DNA from: Prevotella sp. UBA6387
GTDB lineage: Bacteria; Bacteroidota; Bacteroidia; Bacteroidales; Bacteroidaceae
Reading direction: 5' to 3'
NCBI GenBank assembly: GCA_002437565.1
Contig: DJQL01000105.1
Coordinates: forward strand, 2,412-17,084
DNA length: 14,673 nucleotides
Part shown: one piece after another, positions 1-7,103 of the stretch
Position numbering within the stretch: position 1 is the stretch's first letter
How the letters are laid out: every line of letters starts with the position of its first letter
Program-made: the position numbers and the translations under genes
Notes under the pieces: generated by a model
What the model was told of the DNA's origin: nothing
What the model saw: the letters and a program-made list of their open reading frames with translations, nothing else
The model's database searches: none

Positions 1-1892
1 CCCACGTATATGTCCTCATCGTAGACGGTATAGCCGTAGTTGCGGCGGTTCTTGTATCTTGTCTGGTCGCCTTCCACACAGTAGTCGGATGACTCCGACG
101 GGAAGTTGGCCGACGAAGCCGCGTCTTGGTATTTAATGGGCCATGTCATGGGCAGTTTGCCAGATGGCGTCAGCTTGCCGGCAAGCAGGGCCGCCACCGA
201 GTTGCCAACCTCTTGGCCAGGTTGCCATGGCAGGAGTATGGCATCGGGTATGTCTTTCCACGACTCCGTCTCTATCACTCCTCCCACGTTGAGCACCACC
301 ACCATCTTCTTGCCCTTGGCGTGGAAGGCCTTGGCCGTGTTTTCCAGGAGTTGCCTCTCCGTGTCGCTGAGGTTGAAGTCGGATGCAGTGCGGTCGGCTC
401 CCTCGCCCGACAGGCGTTGCAGTGTTACCACGGCCACGTCGTCCTCATCAGCTGCTTTCGCCAGTTGCTCATCGCTTGGCAATATTTCCTTTGCCACGGG
501 CGTTGGCATCCACCAGAGAATGTTCATCGTCTTCACGGTTGAGTCGTGCTTCTCCAGGAGCTTGGTGTAAGTGTCAATCATCGCGTCGTCCACGGTGTAT
601 CCCTGCTTGCGCAGTCCCTCCACGATAGACACGGTGTATCGGCGGTTCACATTGCCCGATCCTGTGCCGCCAGCTATTGGCCGGTAGGCCGCCACGCCAT
701 ACAGGGCAATCTTTTTCACACCGTCAGCGAGAGGCAGCGCGCCATTGTTCTTGAGCAGCACTGTGCCTTCCGCTGCCGCGTCGCGCGTCACGATGGCGTG
801 AGCCTTGAGGTCAGGGTCGTTCTTGTACTGATAGCCCTTGAAGTGTGGGGTCTTCACTATGTAGCTGAGGATGCTGCGCACGCAGTTGTCCAGGTCTTTC
901 TCGCTCAGTCGCCCGCTCTTCACGGCTTTCTCAATGTCCTCTATGTCGTCTTCTCCACCTGGCTCCAGCAGGTCGTTGCCGGCGTGTATGTTGGCAGCCC
1001 TGTCGGCAAGTCCGTTAAAGGCTGACAGTCCTACGCTTCCAGGGTGTGGCCTGCGAATGGGGTCGCGTCCGCCGCCCCAGTCGGTCATCACGACTCCCTT
1101 ATATCCCCACTCATCGCGCAGGATGGTCGTGAGCAGGTCGTGGCACTCGCTTGTCATGGTGCCGTTCACGAGGTTATATGAGCTCATCACCGTCCATGGG
1201 TTCGACTTCTTGATGGCTATCTCGAAGTTTTTCAGGTATATCTCCCTTGCTGCCCTTTGGCTCACTATGGCGTCGTTGCCCAGTCGGGCCGTCTCTTGCT
1301 GGTTGAAGGCGAAGTGCTTAATCGACGTGCCTACGCCTTGGCTCTGTATGCCGTTGATGTATGCCGCCGCTATGTTGCCCGACAGCACTGGATCCTCGGA
1401 GTAGTATTCAAAGTTGCGTCCGCACAGTGGGTTGCGCTGTATGCACACCCCAGGGGCAAGGAGCACGTCCACACCATAGCGGTGCACCTCGTCGCCGATG
1501 GCCGCGCCCACGCTGCTCACGAGCTGCGTATTCCATGAGCTTGAGAGGCATGTGCCTATCGGGAAGTGGGTTGCGTAGTAGGTGTCGCTGTCGTAGGGAC
1601 GTGTTGGGTCTATGCGAAGCCCGGCAGGGCCGTCGGCAAGCAGCGTGAATGGGATGCCGAGACGCGGTATGTCAATGGTGGCACCAGCCACGCCACGCAC
1701 TACGTCGGCCAGTTTGCCGCCTTGCGACACGTCTGCCGCGCGGTGTGTGCCCACGCATAGCAGGGCCTTCTCGTGAAGAGTCATGGCCTTGACCACCTCA
1801 TTGATGTTGGAGGCGTTGAGCTTCGGCGCCTCTTGAGCCGTTGCCATGGCAGAGCAAGCCATGGCGATGCAAGTCGTAATGATTGCTTTCAT
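1..1892 (-). CDS. Secreted GH3 family beta-glycosidase (beta-glucosidase/xylosidase type), C-terminus cut by window edge
   Basis: Translating the minus strand from the ATG at 1892-1890 gives 630 uninterrupted residues running off the left edge. Residues 1 to about 19 form a signal peptide (cleavage near ATA/QE), so the enzyme should be periplasmic or secreted. GH3 hallmarks appear in order: LADGPAG with D87; the IQRNPLCGRNFEYYSEDP block (151-168); KHFAFNQQE with K192 and H193; the nucleophile motif MTDWG with D271; and SGEGADR, whose E497 matches the acid/base position of Thermotoga Bgl3B-type enzymes. No PA14 insertion is visible between the alpha/beta sandwich strands. The last residues (YTVYDEDIYV) normally precede the C-terminal fibronectin-like domain, so roughly the final 100-150 residues lie outside. 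It is the last visible gene of the cluster, 77 bp after an esterase, and would release terminal sugars from de-esterified oligosaccharides. Glucose versus xylose specificity cannot be told from sequence alone. Confidence 0.93.
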   Translation of the reverse strand, partial: MKAIITTCIAMACSAMATAQEAPKLNASNINEVVKAMTLHEKALLCVGTHRAADVSQGGKLADVVRGVAGATIDIPRLGIPFTLLADGPAGLRIDPTRPYDSDTYYATHFPIGTCLSSSWNTQLVSSVGAAIGDEVHRYGVDVLLAPGVCIQRNPLCGRNFEYYSEDPVLSGNIAAAYINGIQSQGVGTSIKHFAFNQQETARLGNDAIVSQRAAREIYLKNFEIAIKKSNPWTVMSSYNLVNGTMTSECHDLLTTILRDEWGYKGVVMTDWGGGRDPIRRPHPGSVGLSAFNGLADRAANIHAGNDLLEPGGEDDIEDIEKAVKSGRLSEKDLDNCVRSILSYIVKTPHFKGYQYKNDPDLKAHAIVTRDAAAEGTVLLKNNGALPLADGVKKIALYGVAAYRPIAGGTGSGNVNRRYTVSIVEGLRKQGYTVDDAMIDTYTKLLEKHDSTVKTMNILWWMPTPVAKEILPSDEQLAKAADEDDVAVVTLQRLSGEGADRTASDFNLSDTERQLLENTAKAFHAKGKKMVVVLNVGGVIETESWKDIPDAILLPWQPGQEVGNSVAALLAGKLTPSGKLPMTWPIKYQDAASSANFPSESSDYCVEGDQTRYKNRRNYGYTVYDEDIYV

Positions 1893-1915
1893 TTTGTTGT
1901 TTTTAAAATATTTAC

Positions 1916-1969
1916 GCATAATAGGCATAATAGGTCTATTATGCCTAAGATGCCAATTATGCCAATCTC
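1916..1969. repeat. 9-bp-period tandem repeat, six degenerate units, between esterase and GH3 genes
   Basis: Six consecutive 9-mers read gcataatag, gcataatag, gtctattat, gcctaagat, gccaattat, gccaatctc on the plus strand. They fill most of the gap between the esterase stop codon and the GH3 start. The array resembles the one inside the rlpA-like gene at 13946-14008, where aagatgcc-type units recur. Confidence 0.8.
1922..1947 (-). promoter_or_regulatory. Perfect 11-bp inverted repeat (hairpin) upstream of the GH3 gene
   Basis: Arms taggcataata (1922-1932) and tattatgccta (1937-1947) are exact reverse complements separated by ggtc. In the cluster mRNA this would form an AT-rich hairpin about 30 nt before the GH3 start codon. 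No clear T-run follows, so a terminator is unlikely. Partial attenuation, RNA processing or an operator are possible. The hairpin arises within the 9-bp repeat. Confidence 0.6.
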
Positions 1970-3145
1970 TTATTTGAACAGCTTTGGCGCGAAGATGAGC
2001 AGGTATTGTCTCCAGTTGCTCCAGAGGTGGCCGCGAGTGGACTCGTGGTAAGTGTACTTGAAGTCCATGCCATCGAGTTTCTTCATGAAGGCCTGGTTGT
2101 CCTTGTAGAGGAAGTCGGCGTTGCCTATGCCAATCCAGTAGAGTTTGTATCCAGCTTTCTTTTGGCGCTCAAGCTTTTGGTCGAGGTTCTTGTAGGCAGG
2201 GAAGTCCCAATTGAACCCTTTCCAGTCGAGTCCGGCGGAGAACAGGCCCACGTAGTCGAAGAGGTCAGGATAGTTTGCCGACACGAACATCGAGGTCATG
2301 CCGCCCATCGACAGCCCGGCTATGGCGCGGTGTTGCTTGTCGGCCAGGGTGCTGTAGTGAGCGTCTACATAGTTCACTATCTCCGGGAAGTTCTCCTCCA
2401 CCTTGCCCTCCTTGTAGTTGGGCAGGTATTTTGTCATCACGGGCTTGTAGCTGAGGTTATCGGAAGTCTCTCCGGCCTCGGCCTCCACGCTTGGGTTGAT
2501 GTTTGGCATCACCACGATCATGGGCTGTGCCTTGCCCTCGGCTATGAGGTTGTCCATGATGCGGTTCACGAAGCCGAGGTCGAGCCACGCGTTCTCGTCG
2601 CCGCCACTGCCGTGCATGAGGTAGAGCACGGGATAGTTCTTGTTTTCCTTGCCATACATTGGCGGCAGGTATACGTTCATGCGGCGGTTCTTCTTGGGCA
2701 TGTTGGCCGATGGGTACCACACTGTCTCCACCGTTCCGTGTGGCACGTCGTGCACTTGGTAGTAGTCGGCGTGTCCGCCGTTCACGAAGAAGATGCTGAA
2801 CACGTTGCCCACGTCGCGACGGGTGAATGGGTCAGAAGGGTCGGGTGCCACCACGCCGTCCATGTCGAAACGGTAGGTGAACATCTCCGAGGGCAGGGCG
2901 GGCGTGGTATAGGTCCACACGCCGTCTTTGCCTTTCTTCATCTTGCCCGTGCCGTCGTTGACCTCCCAGTCGCCTTTCACGGTCACGCTCTTGGCCTTTG
3001 GCGCGAGCAGGCGGAAAGTCACGGTTTTGTCGGCGTTGACCTGTGGCGACACAATCTTCTCGCCGTTGTTGTTGATGTTTTGCTGTGCCATGGCTGCCGT
3101 ACTGGCGAGCGTCAGCAGCGAGAGCATTAATGTCTTGAATCTCAT
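1970..3145 (-). CDS. Secreted CE1-like carbohydrate esterase (feruloyl/acetyl-xylan esterase type)
   Basis: The 391-residue product begins with a signal peptide (MRFKTLMLSLLTLASTAAMA, then QQ). Residues about 35-130 form an N-terminal immunoglobulin-like early-set domain of the CBM48/E_set type, common ahead of Bacteroidetes CE1 esterases. The alpha/beta-hydrolase domain follows: LMHGSGGDENAW with H178-G179 near the oxyanion hole, nucleophile S279 in GLSMGG, a likely acid D344 in GIGNADF, and H373 in RGHLWSNW. The family removes ferulate or acetate from hemicellulose. Substrate here is inferred only. It is a paralogue of the esterase at 5767-6945 (about 60% identical by eye, both ending FAPKLFK). 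It lies between the barrel gene and GH3 on the same strand. Its 241-bp upstream gap holds a 22-bp tandem repeat and no clear TAnnTTTG promoter, so it is probably co-transcribed. Confidence 0.9.
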   Translation of the reverse strand: MRFKTLMLSLLTLASTAAMAQQNINNNGEKIVSPQVNADKTVTFRLLAPKAKSVTVKGDWEVNDGTGKMKKGKDGVWTYTTPALPSEMFTYRFDMDGVVAPDPSDPFTRRDVGNVFSIFFVNGGHADYYQVHDVPHGTVETVWYPSANMPKKNRRMNVYLPPMYGKENKNYPVLYLMHGSGGDENAWLDLGFVNRIMDNLIAEGKAQPMIVVMPNINPSVEAEAGETSDNLSYKPVMTKYLPNYKEGKVEENFPEIVNYVDAHYSTLADKQHRAIAGLSMGGMTSMFVSANYPDLFDYVGLFSAGLDWKGFNWDFPAYKNLDQKLERQKKAGYKLYWIGIGNADFLYKDNQAFMKKLDGMDFKYTYHESTRGHLWSNWRQYLLIFAPKLFK

Positions 3146-3213
3146 GATGCGGAGTTGTTTTAGGTTTGTTTATTATGATGATGTAGAATTAAAAAAACTC
3201 AACAATGGAAGAC

Positions 3214-3301
3214 GCGTCGCGATTCAACCGTAAGGGCGTCGCGATTCAACCGTAGAGGCAACGCGATTCAACCGTAATGGCATCGCGATTCAACCGTAAT
3301 G
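3214..3301. repeat. 22-bp tandem repeat, four copies
   Basis: Four adjoining units (3214-3235, 3236-3257, 3258-3279, 3280-3301) share the core gcgattcaaccgta, which recurs every 22 bp. Units differ at the bases just before and after the core. The period is not a multiple of three, so it is not a coding repeat. Three units contain the palindrome TCGCGA. A fifth unit starts at 3302 (gcaacg) and then decays. It sits 70-155 bp upstream of the esterase start at 3145. Confidence 0.9.
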
Positions 3302-3386
3302 GCAACGCCTTCGCAGTGCTGAGTCTAACAATCTGCTTTCCAGGTTGTTATATTTAATCTTACCATCTTGCTTGTTTTTCTGAGCC

Positions 3387-5693
3387 TTAGAATTTTATCT
3401 GTGCTGAGAACATCACCTGGAACGGCAGTATGTAGTTGCCGGCGAGCACGGTGCCGTCGAGGTTCGACGCGTCTTCCACGGTGTCGGAGCTTGGTATCGT
3501 GCCCTGCGCGCCGCTCTGCCCGAGGAAGTTGGTCACGTTGGCGTTGAGCGTGAGATATTTGTTCACGTTGTAGCTCATGCCGCCGAATGTCTCCCACCGA
3601 CCCTTGAAAAACACGGAGTTGCCCACGTTGACATACTGCTTGCTGTAGTAGCGGAAGTTGGCCCATACGGAGAACGGTCCCACACTGTAGCGAGGATCAA
3701 GCTCGAGCAGAAACTTCGAGGTCTTGGTCACGACCATGTCCTTGAAGCTGTAGTCTTTCCACGACGTGTTGAACGAGTAGCCTCCGTATTTCGGCGACTG
3801 TATGGTGACACGGGTGTGGAATTGGAATCCGTTGAATGGGCGGAACACGGCATCGGTCGTCCAGCCTATGGTCTTTATGCTGTACGTGTTGGCCACCATC
3901 TCCGTCATCGTGGCATCGCTTGGGTTGGTCACGTAGAGGCGGTTGTAGTTGTTGTTCTGCGAGGCGTATGTGAACGCGCTCACGAGGTTCACCCACGAGG
4001 CATTATAGAATATGCCGGCCTGGCCCACGAACATGTTGCGCGCGCTGTATAGTGGCTCCGACGTGCCGGAATAGGCTTCCAGATGGCGATGCTGCTTCAG
4101 GAAGTTGCCTTCGGCGGTCAGTCCGAAAGCGTTGGTTATGTTCCATTTCGGAGCGAGCGTCAGGGCGTAGTTCAGGCTGTTGGCATCGTGGCTCGTGGTC
4201 TCTATCTTCTTGCCGCTGGCATCGGTGCCACCAAGGTAGAAGTAGTGTTGCGTGCCGTTGGCGTCGGCCCATGAGCCGCGCGAGTTGGCTATGTTGTCCA
4301 CGTTGGCGTGGAACCACTCCAGGCGCGCGCCATAGTTTAGGCGGAAGTTGTAGGTCGGCTCCCACTTGTCGAACACGTAGGCGGCCAGCTTGTTCTCGTT
4401 GCCGTAGTCATACTCTGAGCCGTTGTTGAAGTTGGAGTATGGTGAGCTGGCGCCGTTGATGAGCAGTTTCTGCGGGTTAGCGGCCACCTCGTGATACAGG
4501 GCCGTCGTGGAGCGTGAGTAATGGATGTTTGTGTATAGCTCGTCCAGGCCCAAGGTCCAGTCGTGACTGCCCTTCTTGGCCTTCATCTGCGCGGTGAAGA
4601 GGGCGTCGTTCACCTGGAAGGCGTTGAGCTGTGCCGTGCGGCCCTGCACGAGCCCCTTGTATGTCCTGCCGTCGGCGTAGGTCGCCTTCACGCCGTCGTC
4701 GGTGTTGAGCACGCCCGTGGCCACCATGTCGCTCGACATGCCCTCGCTGTGCGACACCTTGCCTCGCAGTGAGAGGCCCCAGCCGTTTCTGAGCGGCGTG
4801 TCAAAGTAGACGCTGCCCTCGTTGGTCACGGCGTGGGTGCCATCGTAGAGGCTTGTGGTCTTGCGCTCGCCGGTGCGCACGTCGATATATTCCAGCTGTC
4901 CGTCCACGGGGAGGTAGGAGTCGCGGCCAATCTTGAAGCCGTTGACCTTGGTCACGCTGCCGTCGCTGTTCCATTGGAACGGGGCGTAGTTGGCAGCACT
5001 TGATAGGTTGTGCACGTCGGTGTGCTTATACATGAACGTGAGCATGGCTCCGTTGTCCCAGTGCTTGGTCAGTCCGCCGGTGTAGAACTGGCTGCGGTCC
5101 ACATACTGCGCGAACTTTATCTTGAAGCTTCCTGGGTCGAAGTTGTTGTATGCGCTGGCGGTGTAGGTCCACCCCTTGCCAAGTGGCCCTGAGAGGTTGA
5201 TGTCCACGTTTTGCGAGCCAAAGGTGTTGACGCCATATTTCACCTTGCCCTTGAAGGTGTTGCCTCCCAGCTCGGCCCAAGAGTCCACGCCATAACCTAT
5301 CTCTCCTTCTGTGATGGCCACGTGTGGCATGTCGAGCATGCCCTGCCTTGAGAGGAGTTGTTCCGAGCGCCAGTGGTTGCTGGTGGTGTTTGGCCAGTAA
5401 TAGTAAACCGCCGGCAGACCGTTGAACGTCACGGCGGTGTAGGTCATGGGCAAGCCTATCTCCACTTGTCGGGGCTCCGTGGTGCTCTTGGCGTTGAGCA
5501 TGATGCCGCGGTCGGAGCTGCCCTGCTCGGTGGAGTCTTTCTTCTGCTTCGTGAGTTTCTGCTGCGCGTTCTTGATCTCTTTCTTGATTTCGTTTTTAGT
5601 GTTGGCCTTCAGCGTGGCCGACGCGCTTGCCGTGAGGCTTGCCAGGAAGAGGAGCGCGGCGAGACGGCCTGTGTATGGATGATGGTTTTTCAT
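3387..5693 (-). CDS. Outer-membrane TonB-dependent-receptor-like beta-barrel with shortened plug region
   Basis: The 768-residue product has a signal peptide (about 1-26, ending ASASA), then a lysine-rich, probably coiled linker (29-52). From about residue 85 it looks like the second half of a TonB-receptor plug (VTFNGLPAVYYYWP, then HVAITEG, YGVDSWAELGG). From about 150 to the end it is rich in alternating amphipathic aromatic strands and terminates in phenylalanine (AQIKF), as outer-membrane barrels do. No carboxypeptidase-regulatory-like N-terminal extension is present and the usual first half of the plug is not recognisable. No TonB box was identified. No SusD gene adjoins it. It lies between two esterase genes, 73 bp after the upstream one, suggesting uptake of an ester-substituted oligosaccharide. 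It might instead be a non-TonB porin-like barrel. Family assignment is fairly secure, substrate is inferred. Confidence 0.8.
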   Translation of the reverse strand: MKNHHPYTGRLAALLFLASLTASASATLKANTKNEIKKEIKNAQQKLTKQKKDSTEQGSSDRGIMLNAKSTTEPRQVEIGLPMTYTAVTFNGLPAVYYYWPNTTSNHWRSEQLLSRQGMLDMPHVAITEGEIGYGVDSWAELGGNTFKGKVKYGVNTFGSQNVDINLSGPLGKGWTYTASAYNNFDPGSFKIKFAQYVDRSQFYTGGLTKHWDNGAMLTFMYKHTDVHNLSSAANYAPFQWNSDGSVTKVNGFKIGRDSYLPVDGQLEYIDVRTGERKTTSLYDGTHAVTNEGSVYFDTPLRNGWGLSLRGKVSHSEGMSSDMVATGVLNTDDGVKATYADGRTYKGLVQGRTAQLNAFQVNDALFTAQMKAKKGSHDWTLGLDELYTNIHYSRSTTALYHEVAANPQKLLINGASSPYSNFNNGSEYDYGNENKLAAYVFDKWEPTYNFRLNYGARLEWFHANVDNIANSRGSWADANGTQHYFYLGGTDASGKKIETTSHDANSLNYALTLAPKWNITNAFGLTAEGNFLKQHRHLEAYSGTSEPLYSARNMFVGQAGIFYNASWVNLVSAFTYASQNNNYNRLYVTNPSDATMTEMVANTYSIKTIGWTTDAVFRPFNGFQFHTRVTIQSPKYGGYSFNTSWKDYSFKDMVVTKTSKFLLELDPRYSVGPFSVWANFRYYSKQYVNVGNSVFFKGRWETFGGMSYNVNKYLTLNANVTNFLGQSGAQGTIPSSDTVEDASNLDGTVLAGNYILPFQVMFSAQIKF

Positions 5694-5766
5694 TTTATTG
5701 ATGTTTTTTTGGTTGTTCTATGTTGATCCGTGTGCAATGAAATGTGCGATGGAAAATCACGCGGTG

Positions 5767-6945
5767 TCACTTGAAGAGCTTTGGAGCGAATTGCAACAGG
5801 AACTTGCGCCAGTTGGCCCAGATGTGCCCGCGTGTGGTGGGGTAGAAGGTGTAGGTCATGCCGAGGCTGTCCATGAGTTTCATGTGGTCTTTCACGCCTG
5901 GCAGCCATGGGTCGTCGTTGCCGTCGCCAATCCAATAGAGCTTGTAGCCAGCCTCTTTCTGTGCCTTGAGCTTGCCCTTGAGGTCGCTGTATATGGGGTT
6001 GTTCATGTCCAGGCCCTTGTAGTCGATGCCGGCAGAGAAGAGCCCCACGTAGTCGAAGAGGTCGGGGAAGGCGGCTGAGATGAACATGGTGTTGAATCCG
6101 CCCATGGAGAGCCCGGCCAAGGCGCGTCCGCTCTTTGTGGCCTTGGTGCGGTACTTGCCGTCCACGAAGTTGACTATCTGCGGGAAGGCGGCCTCGAAGC
6201 GCGCGTTTTTGTAGTCTTTCTGATATTTGGTGAGCACCGGCATATAGCTCAGGTTGTCTTCCGTCTCGCCAGCCTCCGCGTCCACCGACGCGTTGCCGTT
6301 CGGCAGCACCACGATCATTGGCTGGGCCTTGCCCTCGGCTATGAGGTTGTCCATCACGCGGTTCACGAAGCCCAGGTCGAGCCACGCATTCTCGTCGCCG
6401 CCACTGCCATGCAGGAGGTAGAGCACGGGGTAGGTGTCATTGGTCTCATCGTAGTGGGGCGGTAGATAGACGTTCATGCGGCGATACGTGTTGTTGAGTC
6501 CTTGCTGTGGCATCCACAGGGTCTGCATGGTGCCGTGGGGCACGTCGCGCACCTGGTAGTAGTCGGCGTTGCCGCCGTTCACGAAGAAATAGCTGAACAC
6601 GTTGCCCACGTCGCGCCGTGTGAATGGGTTCTGTGGGTCGATGGTCGTCACACCGTCGATGGTGAAGCGGTAGGTGTACATCTCCGAGGGCAGCGCGGGC
6701 GTGGTGTAGGTCCACACGCCATCCTTGCCTTTCCTGAGCGTGCCCTTGCCGCCGTTGGCTTCCCAGTCGCCGCTCACGCTCACGTCGTGAGCCTTTGGAG
6801 CCGCGATGTTGAACGTTACGGTTTTGTCGGTGTTGACCACTGGAGAGTTGATGTTGGCCGTGCGGAAGCCCACGTTCTGCTGGGCGTGGGCGCCGAGGGC
6901 GAGACAGCCTGCTATGGCTGACAATAAGAGATGCTTTATTCTCAT
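5767..6945 (-). CDS. Secreted CE1-like carbohydrate esterase, paralogue of the 1970-3145 gene
   Basis: The reading frame is open to 7035, but the ATG at 6945 is preferred: it gives a 392-residue product starting with a clean signal peptide (MRIKHLLLSAIAGCLALGAHA, then QQ), whereas the longer form would bury that peptide and begin upstream of the probable promoter. IAGC is a weak lipobox, but the hydrophobic run after Cys14 favours ordinary Sec cleavage. After an early-set domain (about 35-130) come HGSGGDENAW (H179), nucleophile S280 in GLSMGG, a probable acid D345 in GDGNDD, and H374 in RGHIWANW. The acid loop (GDGNDDPWLPG) differs from the paralogue (GIGNADFLYKD), so acyl-group or substrate preference may differ. 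It is the first enzyme gene after the regulator and its terminator, with a likely promoter of its own, and 73 bp ahead of the barrel gene. Confidence 0.9.
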   Translation of the reverse strand: MRIKHLLLSAIAGCLALGAHAQQNVGFRTANINSPVVNTDKTVTFNIAAPKAHDVSVSGDWEANGGKGTLRKGKDGVWTYTTPALPSEMYTYRFTIDGVTTIDPQNPFTRRDVGNVFSYFFVNGGNADYYQVRDVPHGTMQTLWMPQQGLNNTYRRMNVYLPPHYDETNDTYPVLYLLHGSGGDENAWLDLGFVNRVMDNLIAEGKAQPMIVVLPNGNASVDAEAGETEDNLSYMPVLTKYQKDYKNARFEAAFPQIVNFVDGKYRTKATKSGRALAGLSMGGFNTMFISAAFPDLFDYVGLFSAGIDYKGLDMNNPIYSDLKGKLKAQKEAGYKLYWIGDGNDDPWLPGVKDHMKLMDSLGMTYTFYPTTRGHIWANWRKFLLQFAPKLFK

Positions 6946-7008
6946 GGTTTTTATGTGTTTAGAAATTGTTTTTCGAGCTGTCGAGAGACATCGTTTGGTT
7001 TTCGCTTG

Positions 7009-7040
7009 CAAAATTAGGCCAAAAAGTTTGAGCAATAAAA
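7009..7040 (-). promoter_or_regulatory. Probable promoter of the esterase/barrel/esterase/GH3 cluster
   Basis: On the minus strand TAATTTTG (7016-7009) fits the Bacteroidetes -7 element TAnnTTTG. TTTT at 7040-7037, 20 bp upstream, is one base from the -33 TTTG. Transcription would start near 7002, leaving a leader of about 57 nt before the ATG at 6945. The -33 region coincides with the T-tract of the regulator's terminator. Confidence 0.5.
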
Positions 7041-7070
7041 AAATACACCGCCTGTGTGACGGTGTATTTT
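7033..7070 (-). terminator. Intrinsic terminator of the SusR-like regulator gene
   Basis: Arms aaaatacaccg (7040-7050) and cggtgtatttt (7060-7070) are perfect 11-bp reverse complements with a 9-nt loop. Read on the minus strand, the second arm runs directly into a T-rich tract (7041-7034). It begins 34 bp after the regulator's stop codon, as expected for a rho-independent terminator. Confidence 0.85.
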
Positions 7071-7103
7071 ATATAAACTATTGATAATAAATGGTTTGCG
7101 ATA

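Noticed and set aside
2006..3130. 374-residue plus-strand open frame opposite the first esterase
   Set aside because: Exact shadow of a well-supported esterase. Its His/Val-rich composition is what antisense reading of this codon usage gives, and no promoter or family match is seen.
3214..3301. Possible CRISPR array
   Set aside because: The 22-bp units adjoin with no unique spacers, and no cas genes are present.
6946..7035. Longer start for the second esterase (30 extra residues)
   Set aside because: It would place a basic stretch before an intact signal peptide and begins upstream of the predicted transcription start.
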